DNA of 64,000 nucleotides from Flavobacterium jumunjinense (GCF_021650975.2 NZ_CP091285.1:1178001-1242000), one strand, 5' to 3'. Shown: positions 28,642-37,154, counted from the stretch's first letter. Notes: generated by a model from the sequence alone, not told the origin. Numbers and translations are program-made.

Positions 28642-29376
28642 CTAATTTCTCCCTTTTTCATTTGGATATAATGTTTGCACTACATCGCTTTGCCAAAATT
28701 CTTTCGTTTCAATATCTAAACAAGTTAGTTTCCCCATGAAAGCTGCTCCAGTATCAATATTCCAAACGTTAGCTTTATTCATAGGGGTATCAATACCGTA
28801 GTTTATAGTTGGAGTATGTCCAATATAAATTTCGTTATAATGTTTTAATCGCTTTGGATATAATTCACTAGTTTTTTTAAGATGTTTATCCATAGCTACT
28901 GCTGTTTCCCATAAGGTTCTATCAAAATAATAATCAGACTCGTTTTGTTCTTTTTCAACACCATGAATAGACGTAAATCCTGCATGAAGGAACAGCTTAC
29001 TGTTTTTATGTATATAATAATTTTTCAAGTTCTGAAAAAACACCTTGTGATTTTCGTTAATTATATAACCTGTTTTTAAATAACTCTCTTTGGTTGATTT
29101 CCCTCCATGTTCTTCCCAAACAGGATTTGATGCTCCTAATTCCAACCATCTTCCACACCACAAATCATGATTTCCTCTAATAAAAATACATTCTTGATTT
29201 TCAGCAGTTTTTATTAAAAACTGAACTGTTTCTGCTGATTCGTTCCAACCATCAACGTAATCTCCTAGAAAAATTAATCTATCATCAATAGTGATTTTAG
29301 CTCTTTCAAACAATTGTTGTAAAGCTCTTAATCCTCCATGAATGTCTCCGAAAACTAATGTTCTTTTTTGTTTCAT
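28642..29376 (-). CDS. Calcineurin-like metallophosphatase (PPP-type)
   Basis: 244 residues with the full phosphoesterase set: GDIHG near residue 10, GDYVDGW near 40, RGNHDLW near 70 and GHTP near 200. Dinuclear metal phosphatase; targets could be phosphoproteins, Ap4A-like or ADP-ribose-derived nucleotides. One base separates its start from the macrodomain stop, so it is coupled to that gene. 135 non-coding bases with the next promoter follow. Confidence 0.86.
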   Translation of the reverse strand: MKQKRTLVFGDIHGGLRALQQLFERAKITIDDRLIFLGDYVDGWNESAETVQFLIKTAENQECIFIRGNHDLWCGRWLELGASNPVWEEHGGKSTKESYLKTGYIINENHKVFFQNLKNYYIHKNSKLFLHAGFTSIHGVEKEQNESDYYFDRTLWETAVAMDKHLKKTSELYPKRLKHYNEIYIGHTPTINYGIDTPMNKANVWNIDTGAAFMGKLTCLDIETKEFWQSDVVQTLYPNEKGRN

Positions 29377-29377
29377 T

Positions 29378-29980
29378 TTAATAATCCCAAATTAATCCAT
29401 TTTCATTCAATCGATATTGAAATTTTTGAGTATCTCCAAAGGTTTGATAGTCCTTATAATTTCCGTTTATTATTTCGTCATAAGCCAAAAACATTTGATT
29501 AGATGCAATATGAAATGGCATTCTTCCACATCCTGTTGCCAATCCTGGAATTGCAACTGTTTTAATGGCTTCATTATTTTTGCAAGCAATTAAAATGGCT
29601 TTCATTGCTAAATAAGCATTTACTGAAGTGGCAATATTAAAGCTCATTGGTACACGCATAGTTGGTGCAGAAATTAGAAACGGAATTTTTTCATTTCCTG
29701 TAGCTAAAGTAATGGATTTTCCAATGAGTAATTCTCTTTCATCTAATTGTGCAATTTGCGCTTGCAATTCTTCTTGTAAATGCCAGCCTAGTTTTTCAGA
29801 AAGATGCAAATCCAAACCGCCATCCATAAATCCGAAAGAATTGGCTGGACTTACAATAGCATCGCATTCGACTTCTAAAATATCTTGACCAATTATGGTA
29901 ACGTTTGGACACTCTTTGAAATCTTCTTTCCAAGCTGTTCCTAATTCCTCTTCTCTGTAAACTAATTTAACTTGTAACAT
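29378..29980 (-). CDS. Macrodomain protein (ADP-ribose binding or hydrolysing)
   Basis: About 200 residues from the ATG at 29980 (the reading from 29995 uses a TTG). Macrodomain motifs are GQDILEVECDAIVSPANSFGFMDGG and VAIPGLATGCGRMP, with the phosphate-binding Gly-rich loop. Macrodomains bind ADP-ribose and many remove it from proteins or nucleic acid (DarG is the DNA example). The nearest DarT-like partner is not present here. Start sits four bases after the KptA stop, upstream of the phosphatase. Confidence 0.85.
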   Translation of the reverse strand: MLQVKLVYREEELGTAWKEDFKECPNVTIIGQDILEVECDAIVSPANSFGFMDGGLDLHLSEKLGWHLQEELQAQIAQLDERELLIGKSITLATGNEKIPFLISAPTMRVPMSFNIATSVNAYLAMKAILIACKNNEAIKTVAIPGLATGCGRMPFHIASNQMFLAYDEIINGNYKDYQTFGDTQKFQYRLNENGLIWDY

Positions 29981-29984
29981 CTCT

Positions 29985-30521
29985 TTAAAATTCAATGTAC
30001 GCTACTGGTACTTCATTGGTTAACCAAACTCCGTTTTCTGATATGTAAAATTTGAAACCGTCTTGGTACATTTTTGGTGCGTTGATACTCAAAATTACAG
30101 GTTTCCCTCTTCTGCTTCCCACTTTTATGGCTGTTTCTCTGTCTTGACTCAAATGCACGTGTTGTCTGCTCATTTTTTGCAACCCTTCTTTTCGAATGGC
30201 TTGTATGAATTTGTCCACTGTTCCATGATATAGAAAATGAATGGGTTCGACTTCTTTTAATTCTAATTCAACCGAAATGGAATGCCCTTGACTAGCTCTT
30301 ATTTTGGTTTTGTCTTCATTGAAAGCGAATCGTTTTTTATCATTGTTTTCTACTACATAATCGAGTAGCGTACTATCTAATTTCTTATGAAACTTATTAC
30401 ATTGTGTAATGAGTTCGTCTACATTTGCCCAACCGTTTTCATCTAGGGTTAAGACTATTTTTTCTGGTGTATGCCTTAGTACTAAACTAAGGAATTTGCT
30501 TATATCTTTTGTTTCTATCAT
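29985..30521 (-). CDS. kptA: KptA/Tpt1 RNA 2'-phosphotransferase
   Basis: Residues 1-60 (ISKFLSLVLRHTPEKI...GWANVDELI) form the helical N-domain and LYHGT...LSQDRETAIKVGSRRGKPVILSI...VWLTNEVPVAYIEF the ART-fold domain with the conserved His and Arg set. The enzyme moves a 2'-phosphate from RNA to NAD+, releasing ADP-ribose 1'',2''-cyclic phosphate; some can ADP-ribosylate nucleic-acid ends. An alternative ATG lies two codons upstream (30527). It stands between sirtuin and macrodomain genes, both enzymes of the same chemistry. Confidence 0.9.
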   Translation of the reverse strand: MIETKDISKFLSLVLRHTPEKIVLTLDENGWANVDELITQCNKFHKKLDSTLLDYVVENNDKKRFAFNEDKTKIRASQGHSISVELELKEVEPIHFLYHGTVDKFIQAIRKEGLQKMSRQHVHLSQDRETAIKVGSRRGKPVILSINAPKMYQDGFKFYISENGVWLTNEVPVAYIEF

Positions 30522-30560
30522 AAACATGTCGCTCCTCTGGAACTCTTAAAATCACTTTTG

Positions 30561-31250
30561 TTATTTTGCTTCTTTTACCAAAACATCAAAAACTTTTTGC
30601 ATGCCTGTTGTTGCGTTTTCTTTTACATAAATAGCTCTTCCTCCATAATTACCTCCATCGTGATCTGGATTGATAATGATTAGTTGAGCATCATGCTTTA
30701 TAAAGCTCAACAAATTAGCTGCTGGATAGACTTGTAAAGAAGTTCCAATTACCATAAAGATATCGGCTTGTTTTACCATTTCGATAGCTACAGGATATAA
30801 AGGTACATCTTCTCCAAACCAAACAATATCTGGTCGTAATTGCGATTCGTCTTCTGCTTTGTCACCAATTTTTATGTCTTCAAAACAATCGTACACTAAT
30901 TTTCTATTGAGTGATGAACACATTTTATTTAGTTCGCCATGTATGTGTAAAATATTGGTTGAGCCTGCTCTTTCGTGTAAATCGTCTATATTTTGCGTGA
31001 TGATTTGTACTTCGAAATGCTCTTCTAATTGTTTTACTAAATGATGCGCCTCATTTGGTACTACTTCTTTTAGTTTTCGTCTTCTTTCGTTATAGAATTC
31101 TAATACTACTTCTCTGTTTTTTCTCCATCCTTCTGGTGACGCTACATCTTCTACTTTGTGGTTGTGCCATAATCCGTCAGCATCTCTGAAGGTTTGGATG
31201 CCACTTTCTGCACTGATTCCTGCTCCTGTTAATAGTACTATTTTTTTCAT
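30561..31250 (-). CDS. Sirtuin (Sir2) NAD+-dependent deacylase, class III-like
   Basis: 229 residues. GAGISAESGIQTFRDADGLW binds NAD+, QNIDDLHERAGS holds the catalytic region with His in HIHGEL, and GTSLQVYPAANLL follows. Tyr and Arg in LEFYNERRRK match the YxxR signature of deacylases that prefer acidic acyl groups (succinyl/malonyl). The four zinc cysteines of classical sirtuins are not present as CxxC pairs, as in other Bacteroidota CobB-like proteins. Deacylation uses NAD+ and yields O-acyl-ADP-ribose. First gene after a palindromic repeat. Confidence 0.9.
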   Translation of the reverse strand: MKKIVLLTGAGISAESGIQTFRDADGLWHNHKVEDVASPEGWRKNREVVLEFYNERRRKLKEVVPNEAHHLVKQLEEHFEVQIITQNIDDLHERAGSTNILHIHGELNKMCSSLNRKLVYDCFEDIKIGDKAEDESQLRPDIVWFGEDVPLYPVAIEMVKQADIFMVIGTSLQVYPAANLLSFIKHDAQLIIINPDHDGGNYGGRAIYVKENATTGMQKVFDVLVKEAK

Positions 31251-31287
31251 TTTTTATATTTTTTCACATTCTCTTTTTGTCTAGAAA

Positions 31288-31343
31288 GTTCTCGATACAT
31301 TTTTTATTCCATTCCATTGCATAAAAAACACTCGAACAGACGT
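31288..31343. repeat. 56-bp palindromic dispersed repeat, copy 1 in the NAD locus
   Basis: Starts GTTCTCGATACATTTTTTAT, has an imperfect centre and ends ACACTCGAACAGACGT, forming a long hairpin (TTCTCGATACATTTTTTAT with ATAAAAAA(C/T)ACTCGAA). An almost identical copy is at 38044-38099 in the same position relative to the preceding stop. It could terminate or stabilise transcripts. I recall similar CTCGATAC...CTCGAACTGACG elements widely in flavobacteria. Confidence 0.7.
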
Positions 31344-31353
31344 ACTAGATTTA

Positions 31354-31770
31354 TTAAAGAGCATCTATTTCTTTTAATTTTTTATTCAAGGTTTCATTTT
31401 GAGAAGGTTGATACTTTTCTCCATAAAACACTTGTTTTATTTTTATTTCTCCAACGATATTCTCATTGAATGTTCTTAATTCTTCTGATGGAATCCATAA
31501 TTCGTTATGGTTTTTATCACCTACATTTTGAATTTCGAATTGTTGTAAATACTCACTATCCACTTCAAAAGCCGTTACTATGCCACAATAGCTTGAAAAT
31601 TCATCGGGTGTGTTCCATTCTCTTGCTATTTGTGCTGCATATTCTTGGTTCATCACTGGATAAAATATGGGTTGCCATTCTAATCTTGGTGGAAAGGTTT
31701 TGAAATTACTTGCTGTAATTAATTCCATTTCTTTTAATCCGACTGGACGATATAATGTTATTGTTTTCAT
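31354..31770 (-). CDS. Small protein of the 'ADP-ribosylation/crystallin J1' type, possible ART fold
   Basis: 138 residues. N-terminal TLYRPVGLKEMELI, FPPRLEWQPIFYPVMN and the C-terminal ELWIPSEELRTFNENIVGEIKI are the conserved blocks of a family I remember being annotated ADP-ribosylation/crystallin J1. The opening beta-strand with an Arg (LYRPVG) and a late Glu (VGEIKI) are compatible with a small ADP-ribosyltransferase fold, but this is inference. The start overlaps the NADAR stop by four bases, so the two are translationally coupled. Confidence 0.65.
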   Translation of the reverse strand: MKTITLYRPVGLKEMELITASNFKTFPPRLEWQPIFYPVMNQEYAAQIAREWNTPDEFSSYCGIVTAFEVDSEYLQQFEIQNVGDKNHNELWIPSEELRTFNENIVGEIKIKQVFYGEKYQPSQNETLNKKLKEIDAL

Positions 31771-32204
31771 TTTAATTCTTCTCTTACTTTCATTAGAATT
31801 TTTCCTAATCTATTTTTTCCTTTTCCATCGCCACCATCTCCCCAATAATTATCATTTTCAGTATGCTCAATAATAATTGCTTCATTCGTTTCTGCTAGTA
31901 GAACTCTTAATTCTTCATATTGGGTGAATTTTGCTTTTATTACTTCATACATGACATTATCTTTAAGGTTATCCCAATTCATTTTTATTTTTTCCTTTCT
32001 ACTTCTCCCTAGTTCTGCGGCTTTCATTGGAGTGAGTGCGTTGGCAATCTTATCTTGATAACTCTTATTTTCAAACTTTTGAGCTTGAAAGTAATGTTCT
32101 GATGTTTTCCATATTTTATTTTTCAGTTTCACAGGATAATTGGAAAAGTTTGAAAACTCTCCATAATTACCTGATTCACTATAAAATTTTATCACTTCTT
32201 GCAT
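31767..32204 (-). CDS. NADAR-domain protein, copy b
   Basis: About 145 residues from the ATG at 32204; an in-frame extension to 32357 runs back over the previous gene and is rejected. Motifs are FSNFSNYPVKL, TSEHYFQAQKF and NYWGDGGDGKGKNRLG, as in the YbiA/NADAR superfamily. Members remove ADP-ribose from guanine bases or act on N-glycosidic bonds in riboflavin-related molecules. Coupled by overlap to the crystallin-J1-like gene. Confidence 0.85.
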   Translation of the reverse strand: MQEVIKFYSESGNYGEFSNFSNYPVKLKNKIWKTSEHYFQAQKFENKSYQDKIANALTPMKAAELGRSRKEKIKMNWDNLKDNVMYEVIKAKFTQYEELRVLLAETNEAIIIEHTENDNYWGDGGDGKGKNRLGKILMKVREELK

Positions 32205-32211
32205 TTTTGAT

Positions 32212-32811
32212 TTATTTTGAATTTTTGGCAATTTTATTTCCAATTTCGCTATTAATCGAATATACTTTTTCGTTTGGTAATAACCTTTGAGCTTCTTTAT
32301 ACTTACCCTCTTTAATAAGTGTTCTGATCTTCTTAACCAAAGGAGTATAATCTTCAATATCTACAATCCATTCTTCATTATATTCTTGAATTAAAAACCT
32401 GCTAATTCCCACTTGTATAGACTGATAGTTTAATTTAGTTCCTTTAAAATTACGCTCTGGATCCCATTGAATATGAACTTTTGCTTGATTAAATTTTTCT
32501 TCCCATTCGTGTCCTGAAGAATAAACATTCGAGTCTGGATGTGTTAAGACTCCCATATTTAATGCTTCATCCCATTTATCTCTTCTTATTCTTATCGCCA
32601 AAATATATTCTTGATTGGATTTGTTTGCCCAATTACTCCTTTCCATTAACCATAAAAAAGAAGGCTTTATCCATGTCATTCTACTAAATGAAAAAGGCTC
32701 TTGAAACTTTTTATTTTTTATTGCAGGAATCGCTATTTTTTCACCATAAGCTTGATATACTATGATGGTGTCTCTGTTATAATCTGCTCTAATCTCTTGA
32801 TTCTGTTTCAT
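32212..32811 (-). CDS. DUF4291 protein, copy b
   Basis: 199 residues with the family core: IIVYQAYGEKIA near residue 18, MTWIKPSFLWLMERSNW near 45, and IQWDPE..F.GTKLNYQSIQVG near 115. No characterised function that I know; de novo it sits with NADAR and ADP-ribosyl genes, so an NAD- or ADP-ribose-linked role is inferred. A paralogue is encoded at 36519-37091. Four-base overlap with the upstream oxygenase stop. The gene ends in an Ile/Lys-rich tail the paralogue lacks. Confidence 0.82.
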   Translation of the reverse strand: MKQNQEIRADYNRDTIIVYQAYGEKIAIPAIKNKKFQEPFSFSRMTWIKPSFLWLMERSNWANKSNQEYILAIRIRRDKWDEALNMGVLTHPDSNVYSSGHEWEEKFNQAKVHIQWDPERNFKGTKLNYQSIQVGISRFLIQEYNEEWIVDIEDYTPLVKKIRTLIKEGKYKEAQRLLPNEKVYSINSEIGNKIAKNSK

Positions 32812-33383
32812 TTTAATTCTTCTTTCATTCGATACATAATATCACTTCGTAATGCATATTTGTAACCACTTTCTATTTTTTTGCCTTCATGTCTGTACGG
32901 ATGATAAAAAACCAATAAGTCACCTGTTTTAGGTTGGATGGTAAATAAATCTTCAAATTCGGTTGCTCCACCTTCAAATTCTTCGTTGAGATAGATTAGA
33001 AAAGTGAAGAAACTTTTTTCTCTTTCATTTCTTTTAAAACTTCCATCTCTGTGCATTTTAAATCGTTGTCCTGGACTGTATTTATAAAAACGAAAAAGTT
33101 CGTTTAATCCTATTCTATCATAATTTCCAATTTCATTAGATAATAACGGCAATGCTCTTTCGTATAATTGATTAGCCAATGCTTCATCTTTGTATAAAAT
33201 CCGATCATTGTCTCTTACACTTTTTAACATAGATTGCGTGTTGGCTCCCGTTTGCACTTTAGCTTCTTCATAACCAATTTGCTCACTTTTCTCAATTAAA
33301 ACTTTACATTCTTCTTTGGAAAGGAAGTTTTCTATTACAAATATGTCTTTGTTATAAATGATCTTTTTCATTGTTTCTTTCAT
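32808..33383 (-). CDS. 2OG-Fe(II) dioxygenase (prolyl 4-hydroxylase-like)
   Basis: 191 residues. The iron ligands are His and Asp in FKMHRDGSF and the distal His in HPYRHEGKKI, with the 2-oxoglutarate-binding arginine in KYALRSDIM; all are intact. The scaffold (GRFKMHRDG, ATEFEDLFTIQPKTGDLLVF) resembles prolyl 4-hydroxylases. Such enzymes hydroxylate proteins or repair damaged nucleic acid. An alternative ATG is four codons in. Six bases from the NDT-like stop; overlaps DUF4291 by four. Confidence 0.85.
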   Translation of the reverse strand: MKETMKKIIYNKDIFVIENFLSKEECKVLIEKSEQIGYEEAKVQTGANTQSMLKSVRDNDRILYKDEALANQLYERALPLLSNEIGNYDRIGLNELFRFYKYSPGQRFKMHRDGSFKRNEREKSFFTFLIYLNEEFEGGATEFEDLFTIQPKTGDLLVFYHPYRHEGKKIESGYKYALRSDIMYRMKEELK

Positions 33384-33389
33384 AATTCA

Positions 33390-33989
33390 TTAGAAAACCC
33401 ATTTGTTTTTTACTAATGTTGAAGCAATTTCTTCAATAAAAGAATCTGCTACTTGTTTTTCTTTGTCTCCTTTTTCTAAAACATGCCATTTAATACCATG
33501 TGAAGCAACTAACTTTTTAGCCCAATTAACACTTTCGGCATCTTCTGGTGCTCCCACAATGAAATGTTTCTTTTGAGGGTTTTTAAGGTATTCCTGAAAA
33601 TAATATCCAAACTCCCAACGGCTTGTGGGTCCAATATTATTTGGAAAATTCCCTGCTTTTTCTTCTGAAAAATAGGTTGGTAACCAAAAAGCCGTAATAT
33701 CACACAATCCTAAATATTGCCATTCCCAAGCTATTTGATCATTATGTACTTTATTCAATAAACTGGTATTTGATTTTTCAATAGTATTCCAATTTCCAGA
33801 TTCTGGTTCGGGAGAAACAATTAGCATACTTGGGTCTAATCTTTCATCTTTTAATAACTTATCTAGTATCACTCTTCTCCAACCTGATTCCATTCTTTCG
33901 TTTGGTGGTGTTGGTCCTGCTAAGAAAACACCTAAATTAGGAAGTACCGTTTCATGTTCTCTTGAGAATAAAGTTCTTATTGTTTCCAT
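33390..33989 (-). CDS. Nucleoside 2-deoxyribosyltransferase-like protein
   Basis: 199 residues. GVFLAGPTPP near residue 20 is the nucleotide-binding start, WEWQYLGLCDITAFWLP holds the acidic/hydrophobic core, and GPTSRWEFGYYF carries the conserved Glu of the family. Members cleave or exchange N-glycosidic bonds of nucleosides; proteins of this type recur beside NAD+-processing genes, so an ADP-ribose or NAD+ substrate is possible. Eight bases after the NADAR-a stop. Confidence 0.78.
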   Translation of the reverse strand: METIRTLFSREHETVLPNLGVFLAGPTPPNERMESGWRRVILDKLLKDERLDPSMLIVSPEPESGNWNTIEKSNTSLLNKVHNDQIAWEWQYLGLCDITAFWLPTYFSEEKAGNFPNNIGPTSRWEFGYYFQEYLKNPQKKHFIVGAPEDAESVNWAKKLVASHGIKWHVLEKGDKEKQVADSFIEEIASTLVKNKWVF

Positions 33990-33997
33990 CTTTTCAA

Positions 33998-34528
33998 TTA
34001 CTTTCTTAATTCATCCCTAACTTCCATTAAAGCAAATCCTAACAAGTTTAATCCTTTCCATTGTTTTGGATTATGACAATCTTTATGATCACTTGCTATT
34101 CCAATTCCCCAAATAGGATCAACCGGACTTGCTTCTACAATAACTCTTTCATTGGTATTCAAAAAAAACTGTTTTAAATCTTTATGCTGACTGAACTTAT
34201 GGAAGTTTCCTTCTTTTACTATTTGAAATCTATTGGCTAACCATATTTCATTTTCATAATTACGAACTTCTCTGCCTAGCTTTTTGGCTTCCGCTGGTGA
34301 CTTACAAAGTAGTATTTTTTCTAACACTTCTTTATCTCCAAACAACTGAGCCTTTTTTGCCATCATCCAATGTTCGGCTGTTTTGTATTCAATTCCTTGA
34401 ACTGTAAAACTACTTTTCCACCATTGACTGAAACAAGTTTTTGTGATTGTTCCGTCTTTTGAAGGTTGGTGACCCCAAAAGAATAGAAATTTATTGTCTG
34501 ACTTTATAGTTTCAATTGTGTATTTCAT
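33998..34528 (-). CDS. NADAR-domain protein, copy a
   Basis: About 176 residues from the ATG at 34528 (34561 is a longer option with poorly conserved residues). FFWGHQPSKDGTITKTCFSQWW, TAEHWMMAKKAQLFGD and VEASPVDPIWGIG are the canonical NADAR/YbiA blocks, closer to the classical YbiA type than copy b. Likely a glycosidase that releases ADP-ribose from a modified base or a related N-glycoside. Follows an ADP-ribosylglycohydrolase gene. Confidence 0.88.
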   Translation of the reverse strand: MKYTIETIKSDNKFLFFWGHQPSKDGTITKTCFSQWWKSSFTVQGIEYKTAEHWMMAKKAQLFGDKEVLEKILLCKSPAEAKKLGREVRNYENEIWLANRFQIVKEGNFHKFSQHKDLKQFFLNTNERVIVEASPVDPIWGIGIASDHKDCHNPKQWKGLNLLGFALMEVRDELRK

Positions 34529-34578
34529 ATGTAGATAGTTATTTGATTTTAAAATTGTCATATGTTATCACCTAATCT

Positions 34579-35583
34579 TCATTTGTGTTTGTTTGCAACA
34601 AACTTGTTGTTAGTGGTGATTTCATATTTCTCACTTAATGTATCACATAGCTTTGTGATGTCGTTTTTTCTAGCTAAAACGTTGATCCATTCTTCTGGAA
34701 TACTTTCGTAGCCATATAGTAATCCTGCTAATCCTCCTGCAATGGCTGCTGTTGTATCGGTATCACCTCCTAGATTTACCGCTTTTAAAACTGTTTCTTC
34801 ATAGGTATTGGAATTTAACAAGCACCAAAAACTGGCTTCGAGACTACTTAAAACATAACCACTTGAACTTATTTCTTTTTCTTTTAATTCAGCTAATTTG
34901 ACCAGTTCATAGTCTCCAATTTGGTTTTCTAGTACTCTATGAAATTTGTCAATTTCTGTTTGAGAACAAATAGGATTATTGGTTAGAAAATCATTTACTT
35001 TCTCTTTCATTCCTTCGAAAGCTTCTTCTTTATTTTTTCCTCCTAAAAGCAATAAGGCATATTCTATGTAGATAAAACAAGCTATTACTGATCTTATGTG
35101 AGCGTGTGTAATTGATGAAACTTCTTTCACTGTATCAAATCTTTTGGAGATACTAAAATCTTTTACATAAAATAGTAATGGAAGAATTCGCATTAACGAA
35201 CCATTTCCGTTATCTCTTTCAGATGTTCCTCCAGCTAATAATGGATTTGTTCCGTTTTCAATAGCATGTATAGCTGAATTTGTTGCGATTCCTATGTCAA
35301 AAACACGTCCGTGTGGCGTCCAAAGTTGTTCTTGTCTCCAAAGCACGAAATTATTTGCAATATCCTTTACATCATATCCTTTGCATAAACTTTCAGCCAA
35401 ACAAAAAGTTAGGGAACTATCGTCGCTCCAAGTTCCTCTTGGCTGCGCATGAGAACCGTTTTCTCGCATATTGGTTACTGGAAATCTTGCTAATAATTCT
35501 CTATCTTGAAATTCTACAGGAACTCCTAGTGCATCACCAACCGCTACTCCGAATAATGCGCTATGTATTTTGTTTGTTTTCAT
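34579..35583 (-). CDS. ADP-ribosylglycohydrolase, copy b
   Basis: 334 residues of the DraG/ARH fold. Metal-site residues are intact in TWSDDSSLT and LGGDTDTTAAIAGG; GSLMRILPL and THAHIRS are other family blocks. Removes ADP-ribose from arginine or other residues, or O-acetyl-ADP-ribose. The start overlaps the stop of the other ADP-ribosylglycohydrolase by four bases; the two are only moderately alike, so they may differ in substrate. Confidence 0.9.
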   Translation of the reverse strand: MKTNKIHSALFGVAVGDALGVPVEFQDRELLARFPVTNMRENGSHAQPRGTWSDDSSLTFCLAESLCKGYDVKDIANNFVLWRQEQLWTPHGRVFDIGIATNSAIHAIENGTNPLLAGGTSERDNGNGSLMRILPLLFYVKDFSISKRFDTVKEVSSITHAHIRSVIACFIYIEYALLLLGGKNKEEAFEGMKEKVNDFLTNNPICSQTEIDKFHRVLENQIGDYELVKLAELKEKEISSSGYVLSSLEASFWCLLNSNTYEETVLKAVNLGGDTDTTAAIAGGLAGLLYGYESIPEEWINVLARKNDITKLCDTLSEKYEITTNNKFVANKHK

Positions 35584-36512
35584 TTTTCATTTTCTTTATA
35601 AAAAATACTTTCTTCCCATTTTTCTACAGAATTGATCCATAGCGCAGGAATTTCATCTTTTTTAGTATTCATAATCGAAATTCCTCCTGCAATAGCACAA
35701 GTAGTATCTCTATCCCCTAAACCTGACACTGTTTTCCAAAGGCAATTTTCAAAATCATTCATAAAATGATAGACATTCCAGATAGCAAAAGGAACTGTAT
35801 CTTGTGTTAACATTTTAACTCCATTCCCTAAAGCAGACACTATTGTTTTAATATGATAATTACATGGTAATTGCTTTATCTTTATCAATTTATATCTTAT
35901 TTCACTTTCTGGTGTATATTCTATTAGGGTATTTAACCAGTCTTTTTTTGTTATCTTTTCTCCAAAATACATTCTCGTACAAAGTGCTGTTGCTATCGCT
36001 ACTGTTATTGATCCTGCTACAGCTTCTTTGTTATAGTGTGTCACTTCACACGATATTTTTGCTTGTTCTGAAACTTTATAGAAATCATCATAAAAATAAG
36101 CTCCAATTAATGATACTCTCATTGCCCCACCATTTCCCATTGAACCTTCGCCATTAAAACTAGCTTTTGTAATGGATAACCAATCTGAAGATAATTTCAT
36201 TTCCATTAATTTTCTATGCATTGATGGTCCATATCCTCTTCTGCTGTCTTTATCATAGTTGTTAGCAAACTCTTTAGCAATATAATCCTGATTAATTTCT
36301 TGAAATAGTTCTAAAGATTTAAACAGTGGAATTGCCATTACAGTATCATCTGTGTATCTCCATTGTGTTTCTGGAATGGCATTATTGTAAATTGCATCTT
36401 CTACCAATTCAGTCTCTCTAAAAAAACTATCACCAAAAGCATCTCCAATTGCAATTCCTGTTAGTGATTTTTTAGCTAAATCTAATCTATCTATTTCATT
36501 AATTGTTTTCAT
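35580..36512 (-). CDS. ADP-ribosylglycohydrolase, copy a
   Basis: 310 residues of the ARH fold. RYTDDTVMAIPLF (metal aspartates), GSMGNGGAMRVSLIG, VTHYNKEAVAGS and GLGDRDTTCAIAGG are intact. Cleaves ADP-ribose from a modified amino acid or from a small molecule. Part of a tightly spaced stretch (six bases after DUF4291-a stop, four overlapping the next gene). Confidence 0.9.
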   Translation of the reverse strand: MKTINEIDRLDLAKKSLTGIAIGDAFGDSFFRETELVEDAIYNNAIPETQWRYTDDTVMAIPLFKSLELFQEINQDYIAKEFANNYDKDSRRGYGPSMHRKLMEMKLSSDWLSITKASFNGEGSMGNGGAMRVSLIGAYFYDDFYKVSEQAKISCEVTHYNKEAVAGSITVAIATALCTRMYFGEKITKKDWLNTLIEYTPESEIRYKLIKIKQLPCNYHIKTIVSALGNGVKMLTQDTVPFAIWNVYHFMNDFENCLWKTVSGLGDRDTTCAIAGGISIMNTKKDEIPALWINSVEKWEESIFYKENEK

Positions 36513-36518
36513 GCTTTC

Positions 36519-37091
36519 TTAAGTTGCAATCTTCAACTTTTTATTTAATTCATTATCCTTGAAAATTAATGGTTTTTCTGCTGGAATCATCAGGTTTTCT
36601 AAGGTGTTGTTTTTTACATTTTCATATTCATGAGCTACAAAATCGCTGATGTCTTCTATTAACAGAATGTCTTCTTTTGCAAATGTTTTTATAAACTGGT
36701 TTCGCAATCCTATTTGTATGGCTCTTCGTTCTAATTTAGTTCCATAAGGATCGTGATCTGGATCCCATTGTAATCGGACATTTGATGATTTTACTTCGTT
36801 TTGCCATTCTTCTCTTGTCATTCCTTCTACTTGATTATATGAGGAATATACTGCATGTTGCAAATACGTTTCAAAAGCCTCTCTTTTTAAATGTAGGGCT
36901 AAAACCACTTCTTGTCCTTCTTTTGTTCCCCAACCGTTTCGGTACATCATCCAAAGGAAATTGGGTTTTATCCAGGTCATTCTTTCCAAGCTAAATGCTC
37001 CACCAAAGAATTGATTATTAACTGCAAATTGGCCGATTTCTTTTCTGTAGGATTGGTACACTATTATTTTATCCTCATCATATTGTGCCAT
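36519..37091 (-). CDS. DUF4291 protein, copy a
   Basis: 190 residues, paralogue of the gene at 32212. IIVYQSYRKEIGQFAV, MTWIKPNFLWMMYRNGWGTKEGQE, LQWDPDHDP.GTKLERRAIQIGLR are the shared blocks. Function unknown; the position beside ARH and PARG-like genes again links it to ADP-ribose. Two copies in one operon suggest different partners or substrates. Confidence 0.82.
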   Translation of the reverse strand: MAQYDEDKIIVYQSYRKEIGQFAVNNQFFGGAFSLERMTWIKPNFLWMMYRNGWGTKEGQEVVLALHLKREAFETYLQHAVYSSYNQVEGMTREEWQNEVKSSNVRLQWDPDHDPYGTKLERRAIQIGLRNQFIKTFAKEDILLIEDISDFVAHEYENVKNNTLENLMIPAEKPLIFKDNELNKKLKIAT

Positions 37092-37154
37092 GATGTGATA
37101 GTCTTCTTTTGGCCATTCTTGTATTTGTGTTGTATATTTTTTTTAATTCTAGTT

